Source of the DNA: Druceiella hillmani
Taxonomy: Eukaryota; Arthropoda; Insecta; Lepidoptera; Hepialidae
Assembly: GCA_039881145.1 (NCBI GenBank)
Contig: JAYKKI010000006.1
Coordinates: 20,644,501 to 20,708,500 of the forward strand
Reading direction: 5' to 3'
DNA length: 64,000 nucleotides
Below the pieces are notes generated by a model. That model saw only the letters and a list, made by a program, of their open reading frames with translations, was not told the origin of the DNA and ran no database searches. The position numbers and the translations under genes were made by a program. Below are positions 48,021 through 59,500 of this stretch, in pieces (the first letter of the stretch is position 1; the number at the start of each line of letters is the position of its first letter).

Positions 48021-49414
48021 CCCTAGTTATATCGTATCAGCGATTTTATAACCAGTTGATGTGTAAGAGAAAGCAAATGATGAAGCACAGAAACAAGACG
48101 CCAAATGCATTTTCCCTTCTAAGAATTTGCTGAGAGATAGAAAATGTTAAGGCGTCAGCTTTTCTATAATAGATTATGACCATGCATAGTTCCACAGAGG
48201 TGACAGGGTTGCTTAATTGAATACACGAGAAATTGAAGTGCGTTTTTATGAAATATTTAATTGTGACGGAAAAGTACTTTTAATAGAGTATTTAAACTAA
48301 AACTCTCGGGAGTTCAATGTTCGCTCGCTTTTCGTGTACAGTGGTGATAATGAATTTGATATAAATATTTTTCGTTACAAAGGTATATCTATATAAATAT
48401 ATGCAAAATATGATATCTATTTATTATTGCATTTATATTTTTTTTACAATTTCCATCGAGATATAATGGAAATTTGTATAACATATAATGTAGGGGATAT
48501 CTTTATCATATACATTATACAGCCGAGAATAACATAGAAAAATATGGTATGTAAAAGCCTAAACAAAAAGCGAAACCTATTACATATACAAATTTAAGAT
48601 ATTTTTGTTGTTACAAAATCGTAGACATAAATTACCAATATTAACTTAAATGCCACATTCAATTTCAATATTTCTTTGAAAAAATATTCAGGGTAAAATC
48701 GTTAATAATTTGTTATGAGGTCCTCATAAGTATGCTAGGCTTAGAAATTATCAGAGAGTGTAAATCTTCTTTAGGTTAGAAAACAAATTTCTAATGTTAG
48801 ATTAGTTTGCACTATGCATTTTACAACTAGGTTTAACATTTATTTTTATATTCATTACACATTCTACCACATTATATACTTTTATACCTATTTATCGACA
48901 ATCATTGTTAATTTGTAAGTTAGGTAAGTTGTAGTAAAATTAAAACTCTATGTAAAATTTCTAAAAATATCAAATAAGTTAATATACAATTTTCGTTTAG
49001 ATTGTTGTTCAGTTAACAAAAACTAGTAATTCATTTCCATAAATAGTTTAGTTTCTTGATGTCGGTTTGCGTTTACAAGTATTATAGAAATGCTTTTAAA
49101 TACTTTCCCATCATAATTCAGTTTTGTTCTTCTAACAATGCAGTTAGCATTGTTTGTTAAAGTAGGAAGTTTGTCTTATTATTTGCTCATTTTAACTTTG
49201 GTTCAGTAAAATTTATTACCGGTAGGTAATTGTAATTGTAAGAACAATACTAAAAGTTATGTAAAACTAACGAGATGTGGTAAAATTTGAAGAGAGTGGC
49301 GGTCTTTAAGAGTTCTCAGGTAACTTAGTAAATTTTGGAGTTTCCTGGGTTTAACTGTTCCTCCTTCCTATTCTGCGGTTAACTTTTCCAGCAGTAATAA
49401 AGGATTACTTCAAA
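48017..49414. other. AT-rich stretch with no supported gene
   Basis: Nothing recognisable beyond simple AT-rich composition. Confidence 0.55.
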
Positions 49415-49545
49415 TTATTTTTAGTATTTAAGCTCTATTTTCAGTATTTAAGTGTTTATTTTTAGTATTTATGTATTGTACTCTATAATTAATTCCATTT
49501 TTCGTATTAAAGTATTGTACTCTATAATTAACTCTATAATAAGCT
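49415..49545. repeat. local short direct repeats
   Basis: 'agtatttaag/t' recurs four times with roughly 22-43-base spacing, and 'gtattgtactctataattaa' occurs twice about 43 bases apart. The small + frame over it simply reflects the repeats. Confidence 0.8.
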
Positions 49546-49760
49546 CTTTATATCACTTCTTACAGTCACTTGGAGAAAATATTGCTTGCTTTGAGCTATT
49601 CAAAAGCTACAGTTTTTTGTTAAAACACTTACTTTCTGAAGTAGTTTGCTCTCAAATTTTGTGGAAAAAAATAGTAAATTCATGAATAGAAACAGTTTAC
49701 CTGGAACTACAAGATATTTATAAAGAAATAAGGAACATTTATAATAAAAAAAAACTAAGA

Positions 49761-50290
49761 ACACGCGTTTGAAACCTGAAGACCCATCAAAATAAATCCA
49801 ACTAGCCTAAACCTCATACCAATCGAACTAGCCTAAACAACACGCGTTTGAAACCTGAAGATCCATCAAACAAATGCAACTACCCTAAACCACATCGGTT
49901 TTTTGTCAACCATTGAGAAGTTCCCATGACGAAGGAGGGAGCTCTCCTCCTTCATTAGACCCCTTTCCTTATTATAAAATGAGAAAGAACTCTTTGTCAA
50001 ACGAGCTCGATATAACCTCAAATTTGATGGATTTACTGTCAGCCATTGAGTTCCAATGATCACCTCTCTTCTCTATTATAAGACCCTTTCTTTACATATT
50101 ATAACTAAGGAATAGTTACAATATCTAACGAAAGGGTTCATAGATATAAGGGATTTACTTTTACCCATTGATGGTTATCTTATGTAAAGAAAGGTCTTAT
50201 TGAGACGAGTTCAATAAGCTCAAACTCAATTAATTTTTTGTTAGCCATTGAGAAGGTTTTCTGACCGTTTCCCTCAATCATCAAATCAGC
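49761..50290. repeat. complex repeat block (79-bp direct repeat, diverged CCATTGA units and inverted repeats)
   Basis: A 53-base unit beginning ACACGCGTTTGAAACCTGAAG occurs at 49761-49813 and 49840-49892. 'accattgagaag'-type words follow near 49910, 50042, 50156 and 50246, each after 'ttt(a)ctgtcag/ttttgtcaa'-like bases. An imperfect palindrome GAAGGAGG / CCTCCTTC spans 49931-49953. 'agaccctttctttacata' near 50085 is repeated inverted near 50172-50195. It is probably a non-autonomous repeat of unknown class. Confidence 0.65.
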
Positions 50291-52254
50291 TCGATGGACC
50301 ATATAATTCAATTTAAATATGTGTGCAATGTTTCAAATTGACACAAACATTTGAAGCGGAGAAATGTAAGCTGTAAGATTTGACTATTGTAATCAAAATG
50401 TTAATAAGTTACGGGTCAAATTAATAAAAGCTAATAAAAAACAGAAGGTTGAGTTATAGAAAGAAAGTAACAGTTATGTTTCCCTTATATTCTAGCTTAC
50501 ACATTATGTACTTTGTTCTCTTACTAAAATATTTCCTTTAATTACAATAGAAGAGTTGCTGTTGGAATATTGACCGATTTGGGACTGTAATAACGTAAAT
50601 CGTTCGTGTTTGCAAACCCTTAGGATATTCGTGTTTGCAAGGCTTGCAAGCCCCCGTAAATCGTTTGCGTATTTAAAATATACTTTGATATGAAGTATTT
50701 GAATTCTTTTAATAAATACCAAGCTTTTTATTCTGTACAATACAGGCTAAGTTTGATTACAATAAACTAAAAAAAATACACAGCAGGCGAATGACAATGA
50801 CAATGGAAGTGACAACAAAATTTCAATTTACCTTTAATCGGTGTTACGGCGTAGTACTTATAATTCAATTTGCACGATTATTTTCTTAATAATTACCTAC
50901 TAACCTTCTGTCACAATCGATGATGTCTTTAGGAAGCTTTATATTAAGAATAAAGAACCAGCAATAACTTACCTGAAACAAACGAGAGAGAACGATATAA
51001 AAATTCGATTGTTACTTACTCACTTATTTTAAGTTTAAGAAAAAAATATCTTTACATATTATAAATCATATTAAAATATTAGAAATTCCAATTTGGGACA
51101 TTAAGATGTTAAACAAATTAAATTTTAGTTACGAACAAATAGCATTTAATTTTTCTTCCACCAAGTCCGCAGACATCTGTCTATTCAATAGCTCATTTAT
51201 TTTTTTTTTATTTTTAAACTTTTTCGTATATACATTATGTGCATAAATTAAGAATAAATTGACATTTAAATTAATAATTTAAATTAATTTTTTTACAAAG
51301 CTGAAAACAATAACGGAACTGGGATTTCTACGTAAATCTCCAATTTTTCGATAGTCCGGATGTGTCATATAAGGAAATAAAGAAATAAAATCATATAATT
51401 CCCAATTTACGTACGGGCAAACCCCGATCAGGCAAATAAACAGATTGAGTATTTTAAAATGAATCTAGTTCTTAGTTTGCCGTAATCATTTCTGGAAATT
51501 AAATGTACAGAGGATATGATACATATCCGTTTGGAAGTGTGTTTTATACAGTTTACAGAAAAGAATAATCAAAGATGCATCAATACTTTTCTTTACAGAT
51601 ATACTGAGATGTTTTTCTTTTTCAATATTTTTATCTAGGTGCACGAGTCATTATTTTAGAGCTAATTAATTAAAATAGAGCTGTGTCAGTTTTATATCTC
51701 ACTTTATAATAATGACTAAAAAGGGTAACTAATTTAATTAATAATAATATATATTTTCATTATGGGTAATATATATTTTCGAAACCGCTCAATGTAATAC
51801 TATCAAAAAATGTTGAAAATTGTGTTCATATTTCGTTTACGCATGAAAATGATCGTGATATCCAGTTTTAATGTGTTTTACGATATTCATTCCGCAATTT
51901 TATCACACAATTGTACGTTTTTAGACACATTTCTGTGCATGCGTACATACGGGTGCCCAAATGTACGTGTGCTCATATGTGAGAGTGTGTGGTTATATGA
52001 ATTTGTGCTGACATGTTTGTAGAGTAATAAATTTGCGGAAAAATAACACCATGAGTATTTTCCTTACTTTGAATAACAAACTATAATAGAGATTTGTCTA
52101 ATTCAGTGATAGTGAGTCAATATCTCATTTTTCCCAAGTGAATAAAAGTAAAAAGTTTTAAGTACATGTAAGGTTCTAGTAAGTAAATCACATAAAAATA
52201 CAAAAGGAAAAAAATGAGCAATTTATTATATCAACATTTCTCTAAGACGTTACA
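50291..52254. other. AT-rich stretch with no supported gene
   Basis: Nothing recognisable; 'cgtgtttgcaa' occurs twice near 50605-50640. The 70-codon frame at 51810-52022 has no motif or promoter support. Confidence 0.5.
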
Positions 52255-52610
52255 AAAGCCTTAAAAAAATTTTAAAAAATGTTCAAATTTAAGGTAATGG
52301 AAAAAACTTAGGCTTCTATATTGTGAGATACTGACCGAATTCAGATTTTAAATTTTGAGAGAAATCTAATTTCAATTTAAGAACTTACTTTGTCTTAACT
52401 TACATATTTATTTTACACGTAACCGAGTCTCCCGACTTGTAACAAAACGTTAGCTTATAACAATACTTTCTGCAATGTGAGAACAAACTATTTATCATCC
52501 GCGTCTATCCTGAGCTTTCCCTAGAAGATCTCACTACAGAGCTTCTCTTACGCTAAAGTTTCAACCTCTGTTGCGTTTCCTCATTCGTACTCACTTAAGG
52601 TACACACATT
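52255..52610. repeat. dispersed repeat pair, member 2 (partner 20876-21250)
   Basis: See 20876-21250 for the aligned blocks. The best block is at about 52490-52560. The 82-codon frame starting at 52571 begins at the edge of the similarity and is not shared. Confidence 0.65.
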
Positions 52611-54689
52611 TTTTAGAATTTTGTTTATTATTACAGGGTCTCGTTTTTCTCTTAGTTAAAGTTGTATGGACAAGTGCTTTTCTTTATGTGCTTATGTATT
52701 CATGCGTCATGAAAATCTATAATGCAAGACCTACGGTTCTTAAAAGAAATTTAATGATTTTTCATTTGTCATCTTCATCTTTCTGGTATTATCTAACCCA
52801 TCAGAGAAAAGTTTTTTAATATACCTCAATGAAACTTTATAACCATGTGAACTTTATACAGGAAAACATATGTAAAAAACATTTTGTTTCCAATTTCCGT
52901 TGTAAAATATTAACGAAATTTTTTTCCTTTCGTTTATAGTTTACTGGTAACGTTTGCAGTTAATTTTATAAATGTAAAAAGATAGCAAAAAGGCTAACTT
53001 AGTACATCTATTAGGTTTTTTTTTCTATTTATCTTCCTGAGGGCACTAAAGCTTCAGTTTTTACGCAAGCAATGCAAGTAAACTAATCAAATTGGCAGAA
53101 TCTATACATCATACATAAAAGGTAATTTGTAATGTTCTAACGTAATGACTACTGGGTATTTGCAATTTACCAAAAATTATACCAAGAAGTAAAATATCTA
53201 TTATTGACGGACCAACAAGTAATCAATAAACATTAACATGAGGTTAGAGAAATCTAATCTTGCTTGATTCGGTGAATTCTTGCCAGCGAAATACCTATGA
53301 AATAATCTCTGTCGCTTGGATGCTGGAAATGTTAATAGAGGAGTAAAATAAGGAACGAATTTACATTTTAAATCATGACTTTTTTATCATTGCTGAAATT
53401 TGGCTTTATAACTTTAATTCCAAGAGAAACATGAAGTCGACGATTTAAAAAAACTGTCTTCTCTTCAAAAATTCAAAATAATGAGTTCAGGGGAAATATA
53501 TTGTCATCTATTGTCAAAGGTAAAACTATAAACTTGACCAGGTCAAATCAACTGACACTTCAACCTTAATATTTATGTCGGATATACATTTTGTAATAAA
53601 TACATTTTCCACTAGGTTGTATTAAGTGTATAGTTAACTGAAATAAAGTAAAATTTACTATGTGACGAACTTCCAAAATTAAATATAAAAACTTTGTACG
53701 TCGGAAAAAAAGTGAATTGATTGATAATTGAATAACATATGGCACATATTTTTGAGTCGATGGCAATGGTAAAGTATTATTTTTACACAGCTATTATCAG
53801 CAGTACAGTCTGTACTATTGTATTATCTTCATGTCTACTAATATGATTTAGTATTCAAAATAAATTCCAGATTTACATTTCCTTCAGTTATAAGAGAAAC
53901 TAATTGTTGTTTAGATTAAAGATGTTTCCTAGGAGTAAATATCGACCGTGGTTGACAATGTGACTGGATAAATAAATAAGCTGTACATGGAATGTTATAG
54001 TAGCATTAGAGGAATAAACTAGATATTTCCATTAGGTTTTACGTAACTATTTTTATATTTAATATCTCCATAAGTTTTATCAGTACTCTGATATGCTACC
54101 AGTAATGGAAGCGGTGATTACTCGAATTACCAAAAGATATAGAACTCACAATAATACAAATTTACACCTGATAACACTTGCTAAACCAAAATATGCTTTT
54201 TTTTCGCTTGACTATATATTTTTATTAAGTCTTCATAAGTTATGAATATTTTTTCTTTTTATAATAGAATATTTATTAATTTTCTTTCACATATAGGAAC
54301 ATTATTAAAGTCTTTATCAACACAAACAAAATATTTTATGAAAGTAATTTTCTTAAATGTGACGGTTAAGAGACATAAATTTTACATTTTATGTAATTAA
54401 ATTTTCTTTCAGTTACATTTTGGTATATTATTATTTACCAATTTGTTCCTTAGAAGGTTATATTGCTTTCGATATCCATTTAAAGGTTTTCGTAAGATAC
54501 GACAAATAAAAATATCAATTTAACTTTAATAAAATAAATATTCATGCTAGTGGTACTGGGTAATAATAATAATAAAAACTGTAACAGTATCGTAAAAAAA
54601 TAGGAATTTAAAAATAATTGTAAGGTAAAAATAATAATGACAGAAAGTACACCATAATAATAATATTAGCATATCATTTTTCAACTTGA
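52611..54689. other. AT-rich stretch with no supported gene
   Basis: No gene recognised. AAT-type simple repeats at about 54555-54665 adjoin the RTE-like fragment and may be its 3' tail. Confidence 0.5.
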
Positions 54690-55015
54690 TTACTAACATG
54701 AATTTTTGTTTGGGATATCCACTGTCGTGTAAAGGCCTCCTCCATCTGTCGCCACTAACTCCAGTCAGCAGCTATATTCGTCCATGTAATTCCTGCAGTG
54801 GCCACGATCGTATCTCTCCAGCGGCGATGCGATCTGCCCGGTAGCTGGATCGTCCCTCTCGGGTACCAGTGTAAAATACGCTCACTAAATCGACCGTCTT
54901 TTGTCGTACTACGTGACTCACCAATCTCCATTTTAGTTTGCAGGCTAATGTAGCAGCTTCAATCAGCTATCAGTTTTTCCCTGATATTAGTGTTACGATG
55001 GCGATCTTACAGCTT
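54690..55015 (-). pseudogene. RTE-like non-LTR retrotransposon, C-terminal fragment
   Basis: Minus-strand translation in two alternating frames gives, in order, a 'HRNTNIREKL' piece, LACKLKWRLVSHVVRQ, KDGRFSERILHWYPRG, GRSHRRWRDTIVATAGITW and WRQMEEAFTRQW. These match the conserved tail of RTE-type polyproteins (LKW.W.GHV.R, DGRW...L.W.PR, GRP..RW.DDI....G..W, W...EAY..QW). Frameshifts and at least two stops make it dead. The element is 5'-truncated, as LINEs usually are. The 64- and 76-codon frames overlapping here are shadows. Confidence 0.82.
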
Positions 55016-55837
55016 GATATTAAGAATGCTGCGTTCTACAACTTTTTGGAAAAATTATATTTTGGATATTGTCTTTTATACCTTTTGTTTGCCAAATACA
55101 TACATACTTGCAAAAATATTGCTTCAAATTAAGAAGCATGTCTAGGGCCATACAAAATATATACAGAGATGGCAATATATGGAGACGGAAAAGTAACCAG
55201 GCCCTTACGACGGCGAAAAGGAATGAGGATAGAGAGCGATAGAGGTACACGCTGCGACATATCTTAATCGTAAACGGTAAATGAAAGAAAATTACTTATC
55301 GTTGCGTTCAAAGGGAACTAAACTCAACACATCAGATTGAGATAAGTATATCTAGAGATTATCATAACAAAATGCCAATATTTTGTTACGGTAATTTTTA
55401 GATACCCTACACGGGATTATTGTGATCTTTGTAAACAATTTTCGTGTCGGAATTTTAAATTAAAAAAAAAGAACAAAAAAGGAACATTTTTATATTCGCA
55501 AATTAACTACTCTTGATTATGAATAATCTATTAATGTCGGATAATAAAAACGTCAAAGCTGTATGATCGTAGTTCCCTACTATAGTTATAGAGGACGTTA
55601 ATAATAATAATGTTAATATCGTTTATTTGTGGATATAAAATACAACTAGTAAAGTAATAGACATGTACAACAATTTAGGGCTAATGACTAAATTAAGGTT
55701 AATAATTAAGTTACACGCCTCAACCTAAAATGTTTTCAATATTTTATCCATAAAAAGGTTACTAGCTCGGGTTTTGCAGTTATGCTATAAGCAAAACCAA
55801 CACGGCCGGCTTACAGCTTGCACCTGTTGATATACAT

Positions 55838-55990
55838 ACAAACATATACTCATATATACATACATATACATACACATACATATACATACACATACAGTTT
55901 ACACGCATACACACATACATATACAATATATAATAATGTTAAAAATTATTTTTAATATAGGTATTATATACAGACATATAACTACATACA
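55838..55990. repeat. ACAT/ATAC microsatellite within the LINE 3' region
   Basis: Degenerate 'acatacatatacatac' units over about 150 bases. Confidence 0.9.
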
Positions 55991-56084
55991 CATTATTATT
56001 GAGGAAACATAGCACGAAGAAAAGAAGATACTAATAATACGTATAATTTAGATGAAATTATTTCAAAGAGCCGATATTTTCCGT

Positions 56085-56575
56085 TTATTTCGTTTGCATT
56101 TGCTGGGTCAAAAGCCACATACGGATTAACCTTTTAAAAGTAGCCATAGATCCAGCAGTTTTCAGGGGCGGAGGGAGGTCATTCCAAATTTTGGTTGCGG
56201 TAAATTTGAAACTACCCCGATAACCGGTTGTGCGATGTTCCGGGACTAAGAGAAGTAGGTCTCTGGCGCGCGTCACATGGCGATGAGTACTGCCGGACCA
56301 GTTTAATATATCGTAAGGATATTTCGGCCCTTTTACTGTGAAAAGTCTACGCAAAAAATAGAGAGTGTGATAACTGCGACGATTGTGCATTCGGAGCATT
56401 CCATGCTCATTTAAATACGGTGATACACGGGATCGCCGCGGGATGCCGAAGCAAAAACGCGCGCATGCATTTTGAATTCTTTGGATTAAATTGGCTGTTT
56501 TTGAAAGTAAACGCGGGCCATATATAATATCACCATAATCATTTGACGATATATAAGCTTCTTAGTAAGAAGCAA
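56085..56575 (-). pseudogene. LINE reverse transcriptase, C-terminal open fragment
   Basis: An unbroken minus-strand frame from about 56570 to the stop at 56085. It reads SSNDYGDIIYGPRLLSK, then LIQRIQNACARFCFGIPRR, YLNEHGMLRMHNRRSYHTL, and near the end FKFTATKIWNDLPPPLK and FKRLIRMWLL. A region before the C-terminus with 'L...QN.A.R', followed by a terminal 'F...A..WN.LP...R...S...FK..L...L' block, is the standard tail of CR1/Jockey-like polyproteins. Only the last ~160 codons remain, upstream domains being lost by 5' truncation. The intact frame suggests it is younger than the other elements here. The enzyme would prime reverse transcription at a nicked target. Confidence 0.82.
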
Positions 56576-59500
56576 TATTATATTTAGAAGAGAATAAACA
56601 TATGTGGAAACTTGTAAACAGACTATTATTTTAAATCTCTTTTAAAGAAGCATTTACAAAAAAATTAAAAATAGAAATTTTGTTTTGAATTGAATATTGA
56701 CGAATGGCGCAATTTATAAAAAAAGAGCACCTTTTTCATAATAAGTTAACTAAAATTGTTTATTTAATTTTTTTTTAATCACAGTGGTTTCAAATTTTTA
56801 CTATCTTGAGTTAATGAATATTCAGTGATAAATATGTTTATATTTTTATGTCGGTTTTGGTGTAAACTTAAATTACTCTGAAAACAAAAATAGAATAATA
56901 ATTAAGTGCAAAAAAATATAAATTTCATATGATTTCTTCAGTTTAATATCTTTTACCGTTAAAGAACTCTACAAGGGCGCTCTTGATTACTTTTCCGGAA
57001 ATATCGTATTCGTAAAATTGATAGATATTAAAGGTTAATGAAAAACGGTTCATAATATATTTCTTTTCATTTTTTACTGAAAAATCTACTGTCAAGCGTT
57101 ATTTCCATTTCCTCATTCATCCAAATACTCATCGCCACTGGTGCAATTTTTAAATTAATAAATAAGGTTTAAATTAATTATCAATAACTGTGAAATAAGA
57201 AACTAAATAGAAAGAAATTTATTAAAGACGGCTACGAATGGAAAAAAGACAAAAGAACATCTCATCAAACTAATGTAAATACTAATTAATAAATTTGCTT
57301 AAAAATAGAGCCGGGGAAGATCATATGTACTAAACAGATAAACCTTGAACTGCCTAATATTAATACTATATATAAATGCATTGAAAATCGATATAATATT
57401 AAACAAAGTCTGTAATTATTTTATGATAAATGAAGAACGTTTAAAGAAAGGTTAAAATAAATTTGTGTTAATATTTTGTGTCTAATTTTTCTTTAATATA
57501 TACTTGTAATATTAAATAAAACAATTTGTATGCTTTAAAGGGCAGTGACAATTACTTTTTTATTGAATTATGTTTACCTAACCTAAAAAGAGCTGTAATT
57601 TTTTGGTTTATTCTCCACATACTTTTATAGATATTGTTACGTCATCTTCATCATAGTAGAGATTAATGAATTCATTGGGTACCATTGATAAGTTGAATGT
57701 TTAACTTCTTGGGCTTCAACCGCCACAGGAATAAAACATATTGCATCTGGATGAATCACCTGTCACATTGTCACTTTCATGACATTCGGCGATAATATAC
57801 TGTGCATGAAGGGCTTATTAGAGGAAATTTAATATATAATGATGCTATTATCAAAGTCATCCTAGTATTCTCATTACTATTATGCTATAAACAACTATCT
57901 ACAGTTCTTGCCCAAAGCGAGTTGGAATATTGTCATCCTCGTCGAAGTTTGTGTTTTAATAATTAAATGTATTATTTGATTTATTAGCAAATTTGATGTT
58001 TTGTAATCCGAAAGTTTTTACTTTACATTTAGTTCAGGCATTATAAATTTATTATTACAGTAATGATTATTGTAACTTTTGACAGTGTGCAAGTGACATC
58101 TTAATGTGCATCAAAACTCTTGGACGTTTTGACAGTAAAGTTAATGAGAATGTTAGTACTCGAATAAAAGGAGTATTATCCTGATAAATTAAACATATTT
58201 GTGTCGATGTTTGATTTTTAACACAGGTATTGTTTTAGAGAATAGAAACACCATAGTTATACTTCTCAAGTCGATACTTACATGTTAGGAACTCGGAATA
58301 ATTGTTGATCTGTAGTAGATTTTTCTTTCCGTTATCTTTACTAGGTGATTATCTAAATAGTGAACCAGCTTACAAAATGTACTATGTAATTTAAGTATAT
58401 CATTTACTATCATGATCTACAAGCCAAATCGTATTGTTTTTGAACAATTGGACAGTTAACCTTTCTACCTGATTACCGCAAATTGTTTCTACCACTTGCT
58501 GTAATTGATACAATTGTTCTTTCTTTCGATAATTTACCACGACTACATACGATACCTTTGTATTTCATAGTTTTTTTTTCTGGTGTTGATTTATAAAATA
58601 GGTAAATTTTTCAATACTGAAATATAAATATCAGTTTATTATCATAAATTGAGACAATTTCACTAAACAGATCATAATTGGACACAACATTATTTTAGAC
58701 TAATAGTGATTTTCCCCTGATTGTACCAGCTACAATACTTTCCCTTACTTTGAATCAGTTGATACATTTTTCATGGCACGTACAATTTTTTAATTATTAA
58801 AGTATGTAACTTTTTCTTCCAACACAAACCTGTTTATATATACTTTGATTTAGTTGTATTTTAACAATTCACGTTCTGTTTTTGAGTCAAAGTTTTTGAG
58901 TGAATTTTCCTACGTGTTTTTCGTTTCAAACCATTTGTATTGTAAATTAATTAAGAATTCAATGAATCAATCAATAGCAAATAAGTGCTAGGCGTGAGAG
59001 TAAGAGAAGAGGAAGCAAAATATGACTGGAAAATTTTCACTTTTAAAAGATTTATTTAACAAATTTGCAGAAAAAACTGGACAACCATTTAAAAAGTCAT
59101 CTTGCTCCGATTTTCAAGATACAATAACCAGCGTCATTATAAAGGACCATTGCTCATGTTAATTTGTATGAAAATTAAACCAGAATATTATATGCGATGT
59201 TAGATACGATTGTTGTATAAGACAGTCGTAATAACTAAATTCCGCAATATTTAATAACGCCATCTATTGAACAGAACTATGGTTTTTGGTTATTTCCGGT
59301 AGAACTGATAAATTTTTGGATAAAAACTTATGGAACCTTTTTGGATCAACCCATCTTAGTTCAGTTCCTACGTTAGTTGACCACATTCTGACAAACATAC
59401 TGTGGAATTGGATATTAGTTATGATTCGGTGAATTCCACATTTTAGTGTATAAATCATTTCGTAATAGCCATAAGACCCTCTTTTATAAACTCAAAATTG

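Larger units (their letters stand above)
55597..56575 (-). mobile_element. CR1/Jockey-superfamily LINE, 5'-truncated, copy 1
   Basis: The 3' end of a LINE on the minus strand: coding part at 56575-56085, then a 3' untranslated part that crosses an ACAT/ATGT microsatellite and contains AATAAA (minus strand, near 55625), ending in ATT repeats at about 55597-55612. Microsatellite-like tails suit CR1-type elements. The GC-rich coding part stands out from the AT-rich surroundings. Confidence 0.75.

Noticed and set aside
49452..49685. 77-codon plus-strand frame
   Set aside because: Its first half is made of short direct repeats (SIINSI-type) and the rest has no motif.
59264..59458. 64-codon minus-strand frame
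   Set aside because: No motif, no conserved neighbour, and within chance expectation.
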